NCBI GenBank assembly: GCA_900543875.1
Contig: UQSV01000025.1
Span: 1-25,161, forward strand
Direction: 5' to 3'
Length of the DNA stretch: 25,161 nucleotides
Origin: an uncultured Coriobacteriaceae bacterium
GTDB taxonomy: Bacteria; Actinomycetota; Coriobacteriia; Coriobacteriales; Atopobiaceae
Shown: in pieces, positions 12,451-18,725 of the stretch
Position numbering within the stretch: position 1 is the stretch's first letter
How the letters are laid out: every line of letters begins with the position of its first letter
Notes under the pieces: generated by a model
Databases searched by the model: none
The model's input: the letters and a program-made list of their open reading frames with translations, nothing else
Told to the model about the DNA's origin: nothing
Position numbers and translations under genes: made by a program

Positions 12451-13890
12451 CTAGGCCTGCTCGGCCTCCTTCTTGTCTTGGATCTTGCGGATCTCGGGCA
12501 GGATGAAGCCCAGGGCGATGAGCACCACGGGCGTCACCACGTTGAGGATCATGGTGAAGGGGTCCTCGGAGTACATGCCAAAGACGCAGCAGGCAAGCGT
12601 CACGAACAGGCACCAGGCGCCCAGAACGATGCCCAAGACCTTGCCCTTGGTGAACTTGTACTCCTGGCCAAAGCGGTCGCCCGCCTTCTTGAGCAGGATG
12701 TAGGCAACGAACACCCAGATGTAGCGCAGCGGCATGCAGACCGAGTTGAGCTTGTTGAGCTGGGTGAGGACGGCCGCGGCGCCGGGCACCACGATCTGGG
12801 CGAGGATGATCGAGCCGCTGAGCACCACGACCATCTTGATGCCGTTGATGTAGGCGCCCTTGTCGTTCTGCTTGAGCAGGCCCTTGGGCACGAACTGGCG
12901 GGCGTTCTCGTCGCCCAGAAGCATGCGCAGCGGCGCGTCGATGGAGACGACGAGCGTGGAGAACTGGCCGATGGCGTTGCAGGCGGCGTAGATGACCATG
13001 AGCAGATTGCCCACGCCGTAGTAGTTGCCCAGCTTCTGGAAGGCCCAGTAGGAGCCGTTGGCGACATAGGAGTTGAAGTTGGCGTTGACCTCGGCCGGAT
13101 CGAACATCATGCCCATGGCGACGGTGCCGAGCAGGGCACACACCAGGACCATGATCACGGTGAAGATGATGCTCTTGGGGAACTCGCGGGCGGGGTTGCC
13201 GTCGGTCTTGTTGACGTAGGGGCTGATCTTCTCGATGCCGCCCACGGCAAACACCAAGATCGACAGGTTGGTGATGTAGGTGAAGTCGATGTTGGGCACG
13301 AGCTTGTCGGGCGACAGGTCGATGGGCAGGTAGCCACCGTTGGGGTTGATGGCGGGCGCGGCGAACATCATGAGAATGTAGAGCAGACTCATGACGAACA
13401 TCGAGGAGCCGGCGATGGTCGCGAGCTTCTTGAGCGGGTTGAGGCCGCGGCTTGCCACCCAGCAGAAGATGAGGAACACGGCGAGCGTCGCGAGCTGGAT
13501 CGCGATCGTGGGGAACGAGTCGTACGTCTCGGCGTTGCCAAAGACCATCCAGCTGAGGGCCTTGAGGCCGCCGGAGCCCTTCGACGCGATGTAGGAGACG
13601 TGCACGGCCCAGTAGGTCCAGCCGGCGAAGTAGGCGATCTTGGCCGTGGACGTGCCCTTGATCCATGACGTGACGCCGCCGCCTTCGCTCTTGAAGGCAC
13701 TGCCGAGCTCACCGACCATGAGCGCGTAGGGGATGAAGTACAGGACGAACATGAGGACCCAAGAGAAGATGACCTGGGTGCCGTTGAAGTACATGTAGCC
13801 GTTGCTGACGTTGCCGAAGCTCCAGAGGGTCGAGAACGTCATAAAGCTCAGGATGTACCACTTGATCTTCCCGTTGCTTTCCTTTTGCAT
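12451..13890 (-). CDS. APC-superfamily amino-acid permease
   Basis: The 479-residue integral membrane protein shows about 12 hydrophobic segments and belongs to the amino-acid/polyamine/organocation superfamily, closest in appearance to the glutamate:GABA-antiporter-like and YjeM-type group. Helix 1 has FSTLWSFGNVSNG, the broken-helix substrate region; helix 6 has ILVFAVGGIEKISPYVNKT, the usual second substrate segment. The C-terminus is short and charged (KIQDKKEAEQA). Substrate cannot be told from sequence; an amino acid is likely. The ATG at 13890 follows AGAGG by five bases; a GTG two codons upstream is less well placed. A clear promoter lies 48 bases upstream. Its position beside a leuA remnant makes amino-acid uptake attractive in a possibly auxotrophic strain, but that is inference. 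Confidence 0.88.
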   Translation of the reverse strand: MQKESNGKIKWYILSFMTFSTLWSFGNVSNGYMYFNGTQVIFSWVLMFVLYFIPYALMVGELGSAFKSEGGGVTSWIKGTSTAKIAYFAGWTYWAVHVSYIASKGSGGLKALSWMVFGNAETYDSFPTIAIQLATLAVFLIFCWVASRGLNPLKKLATIAGSSMFVMSLLYILMMFAAPAINPNGGYLPIDLSPDKLVPNIDFTYITNLSILVFAVGGIEKISPYVNKTDGNPAREFPKSIIFTVIMVLVCALLGTVAMGMMFDPAEVNANFNSYVANGSYWAFQKLGNYYGVGNLLMVIYAACNAIGQFSTLVVSIDAPLRMLLGDENARQFVPKGLLKQNDKGAYINGIKMVVVLSGSIILAQIVVPGAAAVLTQLNKLNSVCMPLRYIWVFVAYILLKKAGDRFGQEYKFTKGKVLGIVLGAWCLFVTLACCVFGMYSEDPFTMILNVVTPVVLIALGFILPEIRKIQDKKEAEQA

Positions 13891-13938
13891 AAACACCTCT
13901 TTTGATAAAACGCCGTACCTGAAACAGAAATTACAAGT

Positions 13939-13967
13939 ATGTTAACTTGCAGGTTAAAATGGTGCAA
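13939..13967 (-). promoter_or_regulatory. Permease promoter with palindromic operator candidate
   Basis: On the minus strand TTGCAC (13967-13962) and TAACAT (13944-13939) are separated by exactly 17 bases, a good housekeeping promoter in an AT-rich island. A near-perfect 16-bp palindrome, TTAACCTGCAAGTTAA on the minus strand (13957-13942), covers the spacer and part of the -10 box. It is well placed to bind a dimeric repressor. Confidence 0.65.
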
Positions 13968-14058
13968 TTGAGAGGGCGAGCGGCCGGTATTTGCCGGTGA
14001 AGGCTGCAGGAAATGCATAATGTCGGCATGTTATGAATATAAGGGACACTTTGGGCGC

Positions 14059-14102
14059 GCGAGGGGCCGCGTGCGATGTGGTCGCGCCGTGCGACCCCTC
14101 GC
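14059..14102. other. Stem-loop upstream of the flavodiiron gene
   Basis: GCGAGGGG (14059-14066) pairs perfectly with CCCCTCGC (14095-14102). The 28-base loop can close a further small GCGA/TCGC stem. It lies just upstream of the proposed promoter, so it may be a regulator site or belong to a longer transcript. Confidence 0.4.
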
Positions 14103-14119
14103 ACAGGCCTGCCGATGGG

Positions 14120-14128
14120 TGCTAGCAT
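14120..14128 (+). promoter_or_regulatory. Extended -10 promoter of the flavodiiron gene
   Basis: TGCTAGCAT is an extended -10 element (TG-N-TAGCAT) ending 30 bases before the start codon. The -35 position reads CGCACA, a partial match. The resulting leader would be about 24 bases and include the Shine-Dalgarno GGAGG. Confidence 0.45.
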
Positions 14129-14158
14129 GGCTCGCGAAACCAAACATCGGAGGTTGGA

Positions 14159-15337
14159 ATGAAGATCTGTGACAGCATCGCCTACGTGGGCGTGAACGAC
14201 CACGACATCGACCTGTTCGAGGGTCAGTACGACGTGCGCGAGAACGGCATGTCGTACAACTCCTACGTGGTCCTGGGCAGCGATAAGGTGGCCGTGACCG
14301 ACACGGTCGACGCCCACTTCGTTGACGAGTGGCTGGCCAACGTCGAGGCCGCACTCGCGGGCCGCACGCCCGACTACCTGGTGGTTCACCACATGGAGCC
14401 CGACCACTCCGCCGGCATCGCCGCTTTTATGGAGCGCTACCCGGCCGCGCAGGTCGTGGCCTCCGCCGCCGCTTTCAAGATGATGGTCGCCTACTTTGGC
14501 ACCGACTTCGCCGACCGCAAGATCGTGGCCAAGGAGGGCTTTGAGCTCGAGCTTGGCGACCGCAACCTCACCTTCGTGGGCGCCCCCAACGTGCACTGGC
14601 CCGAGGTGCTCTTCTCGTATGACGCCGCCGACAAGACGCTCTTCTCGGCGGACGCGTTTGGCAAGTTTGACGCGCTCGACGTCGAGGACCCCGAGGGCTG
14701 GGCGTGCGAGGCCCGTCGCTACTACTTTGGCATCGTGGGCAAGTTCGGCAAGAACGTGCAGGCCGTGCTGAAGAAGGCCGCGGCGCTCGACATCGAGCGC
14801 ATCTGCCCGCTGCACGGTCCCGTGCTCGACGAGAACCTGGGCTACTACCTGGGCCTCTACAACACCTGGTCGAGCTACGAGCCCGAGGACGAGGGCGTAA
14901 CGATTGCCTACTCGTCGGTCTACGGCAACACCCGCGCGGCCGCCCTGGCGCTCGCCGACGCGCTCAAGGGCCATGGCGTCGTGGTGTCGACGTTTGACCT
15001 TGCGCGCGACGACATGGCCAAGGCCGTCGAGGACGCCTTCCGCTATGACCGCCTGGTGCTCGCGAGCATCACCTACGCCGGCTCGATCTTCCCGCACATG
15101 AGCACGTTCATCCACACGCTCGCCGAGCACGCCTACCAGAACCGCCGCGTGGCGCTCATCGAGAGCGGATCGTGGGCGCCGACGGCCGCCAAGGTCATGC
15201 GTGCCGAGCTCGAGCAGATGAAGGGCATCGAGGTCGCCGACACCGTCGTGACGGTGCGCGGTGCACTCGACGACGCCTCACGCGCCCAGATCGAGGCCCT
15301 GGCAGACGAGCTGGCCGCGCCTGCGCGCGCCGAGTAG
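14159..15337 (+). CDS. Flavodiiron protein (A-type flavoprotein, FprA-like)
   Basis: The 392-residue cytoplasmic enzyme is a two-domain flavodiiron protein that reduces O2 to water and/or NO to N2O, protecting anaerobes. The N-terminal metallo-beta-lactamase domain has the diiron ligands in HHMEPDHSAG (His, Glu, Asp, His near residues 79-84), NVHWPE (about 147), SADAFG (about 166) and LHGP (about 220). The C-terminal flavodoxin domain starts near residue 248 with AYSSVYGNTRAAA, the FMN phosphate loop, and has ASITYAGSIFP and ESGSWAP for the isoalloxazine ring. Length and domain order are typical of the core class without a rubredoxin extension, so a separate electron donor is needed. GGAGG precedes the ATG. 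It is monocistronic or followed by the MFS gene 75 bp downstream. Confidence 0.94.
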   Translation: MKICDSIAYVGVNDHDIDLFEGQYDVRENGMSYNSYVVLGSDKVAVTDTVDAHFVDEWLANVEAALAGRTPDYLVVHHMEPDHSAGIAAFMERYPAAQVVASAAAFKMMVAYFGTDFADRKIVAKEGFELELGDRNLTFVGAPNVHWPEVLFSYDAADKTLFSADAFGKFDALDVEDPEGWACEARRYYFGIVGKFGKNVQAVLKKAAALDIERICPLHGPVLDENLGYYLGLYNTWSSYEPEDEGVTIAYSSVYGNTRAAALALADALKGHGVVVSTFDLARDDMAKAVEDAFRYDRLVLASITYAGSIFPHMSTFIHTLAEHAYQNRRVALIESGSWAPTAAKVMRAELEQMKGIEVADTVVTVRGALDDASRAQIEALADELAAPARAE

Positions 15338-15412
15338 GGACAAGCAAGAGTTGTAGGGCCCGCGCGCGGCTGCGACGCCGTGCACGGGCCCCTTCGTGAG
15401 AAGGAGAAGGGC

Positions 15413-16633
15413 GTGGCCGGAAAGACCTCCCGAAGCGCCGCCGACCTGTCGAAGCCCCTGCGCCTCGTGTGCGTGGGGCTGCTCGTGCTGCTTGGGTTCT
15501 CCCTGGGCTGCTCGGAGTTCGTTGTCATTGGCATCGAGCAGAACATCGCCGACTCGTTTGGCGTGACGCTTGCCCAGGCGGGCGAGCTCATCAGCGTCTT
15601 TGCGCTGACCTATGCCGTGATGACGCCCGTCCTGGCCATTGCGACCGGGCGCTTCAGGCGCTTCCAGCTGCTGGTTGTCTATGCCGCGGTCTTCTGCGCG
15701 GCCAACCTCGTGCAGGCGCTGGCCCCCACGTTCACGGTGCTGTTGGTCTCGCGCGTGCTGATTGGCGCGGTGTCGGGCGCCTTCCTGGCCGTGGGCGTGA
15801 CGTTCATCCCCGAGCTGCTCGACCCCAGCCGCATGTCGATGGGCATCTCCGTGGTGTACGCGGCGTTCTCGGTGGCGATGGTCATCTCGACCTCCGCCGG
15901 CAAGACGGCCGCCGAGCTGCTCGACTGGTGCGTGGCCCCGTGGGCGACGTTCGTGCTGGCGGTGGTGACGTGCGCGCTGCTGCTGGCGCTGCTGCCGCGC
16001 GAGGGTGCCACCGACGAGCCCGCCATGATGCGCGACCAGGTGGGCCTGCTCGCCGAGCCGCAGGTGCTCACGGGCATCCTCATCTTCGTGTTTGGCGTGG
16101 GCTGCGTGTACGTGTTCTACGGCTACGTGACGCCCTACCTCGAGCAGGTGCTGGGGCTGGCCCCCATGGAGGCGTCGGCCGCGCTCATGTGCTACGGCGT
16201 GGTGTGCTTCTTCTCGAACCTGCTGAGCGGCTGGATTGACGCGCGCTTTGGCATGAAGGCGCTCGTGGTGACGTTTGCCCTGCTCTCGGCCCTGCTCTTT
16301 GGCCTGTGGGCGCTGGGCTCCACGATGCCTGCGGCCCTTGGCGTGGTGATGGGCGTCGCGCTGCTCATGTACGTGGCCTCGGTGCCGTGCATCTCGGCGT
16401 TCATGGAGTGCGCGAGGCGCAGCCACCCCAAGGCGCTGACGCTCGCGAGCTCGCTCGAGCCGATGGCGTTCAACATTGGCATCGCGTTTGGCACGGCCGT
16501 GGGCGGTGCCGTGGTGAGCGGCCCCGGGCTTGCGAGCGTGGGCCTCGTGGGCGGCGCGTTTGCCCTCGTGGCGTTGGCGCTGGTGGCCATCACCTGCAGC
16601 CTTGCGAAGCGCGCACGCCGCGCGGCGGCGTAG
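15413..16633 (+). CDS. MFS transporter, AraJ/drug-efflux-like
   Basis: The 406-residue product has 12 predicted membrane helices and belongs to the major facilitator superfamily, in the DHA1/arabinose-efflux-like branch. Helix 1 reads GFSLGCSEFVVIGI, typical of AraJ-like exporters (EFVVIG). The loop after helix 2 has ATGRFRRFQ, a shortened motif A with basic residues. Helix 5 has SRMSMGISVVYAAFSVAMV. Substrate unknown; efflux of a sugar derivative or small toxic compound is typical for the branch. I start at GTG 15413, six bases after AAGGAG, rather than at GTG 15380, which has no such site. The stop codon lies inside the first unit of a 65-bp tandem repeat. Confidence 0.88.
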   Translation: MAGKTSRSAADLSKPLRLVCVGLLVLLGFSLGCSEFVVIGIEQNIADSFGVTLAQAGELISVFALTYAVMTPVLAIATGRFRRFQLLVVYAAVFCAANLVQALAPTFTVLLVSRVLIGAVSGAFLAVGVTFIPELLDPSRMSMGISVVYAAFSVAMVISTSAGKTAAELLDWCVAPWATFVLAVVTCALLLALLPREGATDEPAMMRDQVGLLAEPQVLTGILIFVFGVGCVYVFYGYVTPYLEQVLGLAPMEASAALMCYGVVCFFSNLLSGWIDARFGMKALVVTFALLSALLFGLWALGSTMPAALGVVMGVALLMYVASVPCISAFMECARRSHPKALTLASSLEPMAFNIGIAFGTAVGGAVVSGPGLASVGLVGGAFALVALALVAITCSLAKRARRAAA

Positions 16634-16759
16634 CGCGGAGGCCGTTGCGGACCGGATGCTCTGCAACGGCGTAGCGCGGTGATATTGCGCAGGCGTAGAG
16701 AGGTGGCCGTTGCGGCTTGGATGCCGTGCGGTGGCGTAGCGCGGTGACATCGGCGGCCT
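16630..16759 (+). repeat. 65-bp imperfect tandem duplication covering the MFS stop codon
   Basis: Units are 16630-16694 and 16695-16759. Each consists of a 41-base part (GTAGCGCGGAGGCCGTTGCG... in the first) and a 24-base part starting GTAGCGCGGTGA; both halves begin with GTAG. The two units have diverged by scattered substitutions. The TAG of the first unit is the stop codon of the transporter. Confidence 0.7.
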
Positions 16760-16788
16760 CATCTTGCTGGCCGGCCCCCTGCCTGGCG

Positions 16789-16826
16789 TGCCCCGAAGCC
16801 CATTGGCGGCTTCGGGGCATTTTTTT
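16789..16826 (+). terminator. Rho-independent terminator of the MFS transcript
   Basis: TGCCCCGAAGCC (16789-16800) pairs perfectly with GGCTTCGGGGCA (16808-16819) around a seven-base loop and is followed by seven Ts. A classical strong terminator. Confidence 0.92.
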
Positions 16827-16871
16827 GTGCCCATTTTTGGGGTGCGACTTGCCGGTTGGGCTGTCCCTTAG

Positions 16872-17016
16872 AAAAAATGTCATCAAGTAGGTACCCTATT
16901 CGGAACTTGCCGAGTAGACCGCTTGATTGGCAGCTCGCGACCTGCGGTTTTGTTGGCGCTTGAGGCCGCATGCATTGCAGGGGACCAATGAGGATACCGA
17001 CTTGACGATGTTTTTT
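16872..17016 (+). other. 145-bp structured element bounded by 24-nt inverted repeats
   Basis: The left arm (16872-16895, starting AAAAAATGTCATCAAG) and the right arm (16993-17016, ending GACGATGTTTTTT) match as inverted repeats at 19 of 24 positions. As plus-strand RNA two mismatches become G-U pairs. Directly inside, CTATTCGG/CCGAGTAG (16896-16917) forms an 8-bp hairpin with one G-U pair. ATTGG (16926-16930) can pair with CCAAT (16985-16989), and CCTGC (16941-16945) with GCAGG (16977-16981). The whole could fold as a branched structure ending in six Ts. It has no open frame. It could be a small RNA, a leader element or a miniature transposon. Confidence 0.5.
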
Positions 17017-17068
17017 GATGCGGAAGCCCTCTACGGTCCGTCCGACCCCGCTCGGGCCTGTTGCGGGC

Positions 17069-17077
17069 TGCTAACCT
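17069..17077 (+). promoter_or_regulatory. Candidate extended -10 box of the HAD-nitroreductase pair
   Basis: TGCTAACCT lies 31 bases before the GTG start, matching the spacing of the flavodiiron promoter. No clear -35 box. Confidence 0.3.
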
Positions 17078-17108
17078 AGGTCACGAAGGGCCGCGAGAGG
17101 GGACAAAC

Positions 17109-17903
17109 GTGATCAAGGCCGCATTCTTTGACGTCGACGGCACGCTGCTGAGCAAGTCGACCAACCACCTCATTCCGCCATCGACCAAGGCGGCGCTTGC
17201 CGAGCTGCGCCGCCGTGGCATCAAGTGCGTGCTGTGCACGGGCCGTCCGCCCATTCAGCTGCCGCCCTGCATCGCCGAGGGCTTTCCGGGCTTCGAGGGC
17301 GGCTTCGACGCCTACGTCACCATGACGGGGTCGCTGTGCTACGACGCCGAGGGCACCTACTTTGACGTGCGCATTGACCGTGGCCCCTGCGAGCGTCTGG
17401 TCGAGCAGATAGAGGCCGGTGCGTTCGACGCCATTGTCCTCACGCGCGAGAACTCCTGGGCCAGCTGCGATTCCGAGCGCATCCACGAGCTCGAGCGCAT
17501 GGTGGCCAGCACCTATCCCATCCACGACCCACGCTTGTCGCTCGATGAGGGCATCTACCAGTTCTGCGTCTTTGTGCCGCCCGCGGAGCAGGGTCGGGTC
17601 GAGCAGATTATGAGCGACTGCATCGTGGCCCGCTGGTGCGACCTGTTCTGCGACGTGGTGCCCGCCACCAGCAGCAAGCCTGCGGGCGTGCGCGCCACGA
17701 TGGAGCGCTTTGGCTTGGAGGGCGCCGAGGCCATCGCCTTTGGCGACGGCGGCAACGACGCTACGATGCTCCAGTACTGCACGGTGGGCGTGGCTATGGG
17801 CAACGGCACCGACGAGGCCAAGGCGGCCGCCGACTACGTCACCGACAACATCGAGGACGATGGCATCGCAAACGCCCTGCGTCACTTTGGACTGATCGAC
17901 TAG
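17109..17903 (+). CDS. HAD-superfamily phosphatase, Cof/class IIB type
   Basis: The 264-residue product has motif I AAFFDVDGTLL (nucleophile Asp8, acid Asp10), motif II CTGRPP near residue 41, a large C2 cap, the motif III Lys in SSKPAGV near 190, and motif IV FGDGGNDATML near 214. This is a Cof-type Mg-dependent phosphatase of unknown substrate, cytoplasmic. GTG at 17109 is chosen because AGGGG is six bases upstream and the protein then starts directly at the first strand (IKAAFFD). The frame could extend to TTG 17061 but that runs across the probable promoter. It shares only family-level similarity with the HAD protein at 10539-11390. The nitroreductase gene starts 31 bases downstream, so they are probably co-transcribed. 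Confidence 0.92.
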   Translation: MIKAAFFDVDGTLLSKSTNHLIPPSTKAALAELRRRGIKCVLCTGRPPIQLPPCIAEGFPGFEGGFDAYVTMTGSLCYDAEGTYFDVRIDRGPCERLVEQIEAGAFDAIVLTRENSWASCDSERIHELERMVASTYPIHDPRLSLDEGIYQFCVFVPPAEQGRVEQIMSDCIVARWCDLFCDVVPATSSKPAGVRATMERFGLEGAEAIAFGDGGNDATMLQYCTVGVAMGNGTDEAKAAADYVTDNIEDDGIANALRHFGLID

Positions 17904-17933
17904 CGCGGCGCGTCCGCGGGTAAGGAGGCTTTC

Positions 17934-18560
17934 ATGAGCGAGTTCGAGGAGCTGGCACGTCGTGCCGAGAGGGACTTTGACCTGGGCGACTTTGCTCGCG
18001 TGGTGAGGGGGTGCCGCACCTTTCGCCGCTTCGATGAGGGAGACCCCATCCCCGAGGCCCTCATGATCGAGCTGGTGGACCTCGCGCGCGTGGTGGCGAG
18101 CGGCGCCAACCGCCTGCCGCTACGCTATCGCATCGTGAGTGCAGCCTCCGAGCGCGACGCCGTGTTTGCCCAGCTTGCGTGGGCGGGCGCCCTCAAGGAC
18201 TGGGATGGCCCCGCGCGGGGCGAGCGCCCCACCGGCTACATCGTGATCTGCGATGCGGGCCATGGCGCCACCACGGCAGTCGACGAGGGCATCGCCGCCC
18301 AGACGGTCATGCTCGCCGCGCGCCAGGCGGGCTATGGCGGCTGCATGCTCCACGCGTTCAACAAGCAGAAGGTGAGCGAGGCGCTGGGCCTCGAGGCCGC
18401 CGACGTGGCGCCCCTCATGGTGGTGGCCCTAGGCCGTCCGGCCGAGGAGGTGGTGCTTGAGCCGCTCGAGGCCTCGCCCAACGGGGCCACCACCTACTGG
18501 CGCGACGGCGCGAGCGTCCACCACGTGCCCAAGCTCTCGCTGGAGCAGGCGCTCGTCTAG
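17934..18560 (+). CDS. Nitroreductase-family flavoprotein
   Basis: The 208-residue product belongs to the nitroreductase (FMN-dependent oxidoreductase) family. The N-terminal half has VVRGCRTFRRFDEGDPIP, the FMN-phosphate Arg cluster, and VASGANRLPLRYRIVS, equivalent to the usual S-x-x-N-x-Q/P segment. The C-terminal half has AAQTVMLAARQAGYGGCML and VVALGRPAEE. Such enzymes use NAD(P)H to reduce nitro compounds, quinones or other electrophiles; the natural substrate is unknown. TAAGGAGG lies five bases before the ATG. Likely second gene of a two-gene operon with the HAD phosphatase. A GGGACAG-type repeat follows directly after the stop. Confidence 0.9.
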   Translation: MSEFEELARRAERDFDLGDFARVVRGCRTFRRFDEGDPIPEALMIELVDLARVVASGANRLPLRYRIVSAASERDAVFAQLAWAGALKDWDGPARGERPTGYIVICDAGHGATTAVDEGIAAQTVMLAARQAGYGGCMLHAFNKQKVSEALGLEAADVAPLMVVALGRPAEEVVLEPLEASPNGATTYWRDGASVHHVPKLSLEQALV

Positions 18561-18562
18561 CA

Positions 18563-18648
18563 ACTTGGGACAGGATAGCCCGGAGCCTTATCGTCCCAAA
18601 CCGCAGGAAAAGTGGGGCGAAATAGCTCCGGGTTTAACTGTCCCAAGT
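18563..18648 (+). repeat. Paired GGGACAG hairpin repeats after the nitroreductase gene
   Basis: The outer arms ACTTGGGACAG (18563-18573) and CTGTCCCAAGT (18638-18648) are a perfect 11-bp inverted repeat. Inside are two degenerate units: one with GCCCGGAGC and GTCCCA (18563-18600), one with GTGGGGC, GCTCCGGG and AACTGTCCCA (about 18610-18648). This head-to-head pairing resembles a bacterial interspersed mosaic element. It starts two bases after the stop codon. Confidence 0.65.
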
Positions 18649-18660
18649 GGAAAATGATGA

Positions 18661-18696
18661 CGGGGCGGCAGCCGATGTGGTTGTCGCCCCGCCTTT
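18661..18696 (+). terminator. Hairpin between the convergent nitroreductase and dehydratase genes
   Basis: CGGGGCGGCAGCC (18661-18673) and GGTTGTCGCCCCG (18679-18691) pair over 13 positions with two G-U pairs on the plus strand, followed by CCTTTGC. On the minus strand the same positions are A-C mismatches, so the plus orientation is favoured, although the T-tract is weak. A small CTTTGC/GCAAAG stem lies next to it. Confidence 0.5.
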
Positions 18697-18725
18697 GCTT
18701 GCTGACGCAAAGCCCCGCCTGCGCC

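Noticed and set aside
16630..16759. Tandem units considered as a CRISPR-like array
   Set aside because: The units are contiguous and diverged, without constant repeats and variable spacers, and no cas genes are present.
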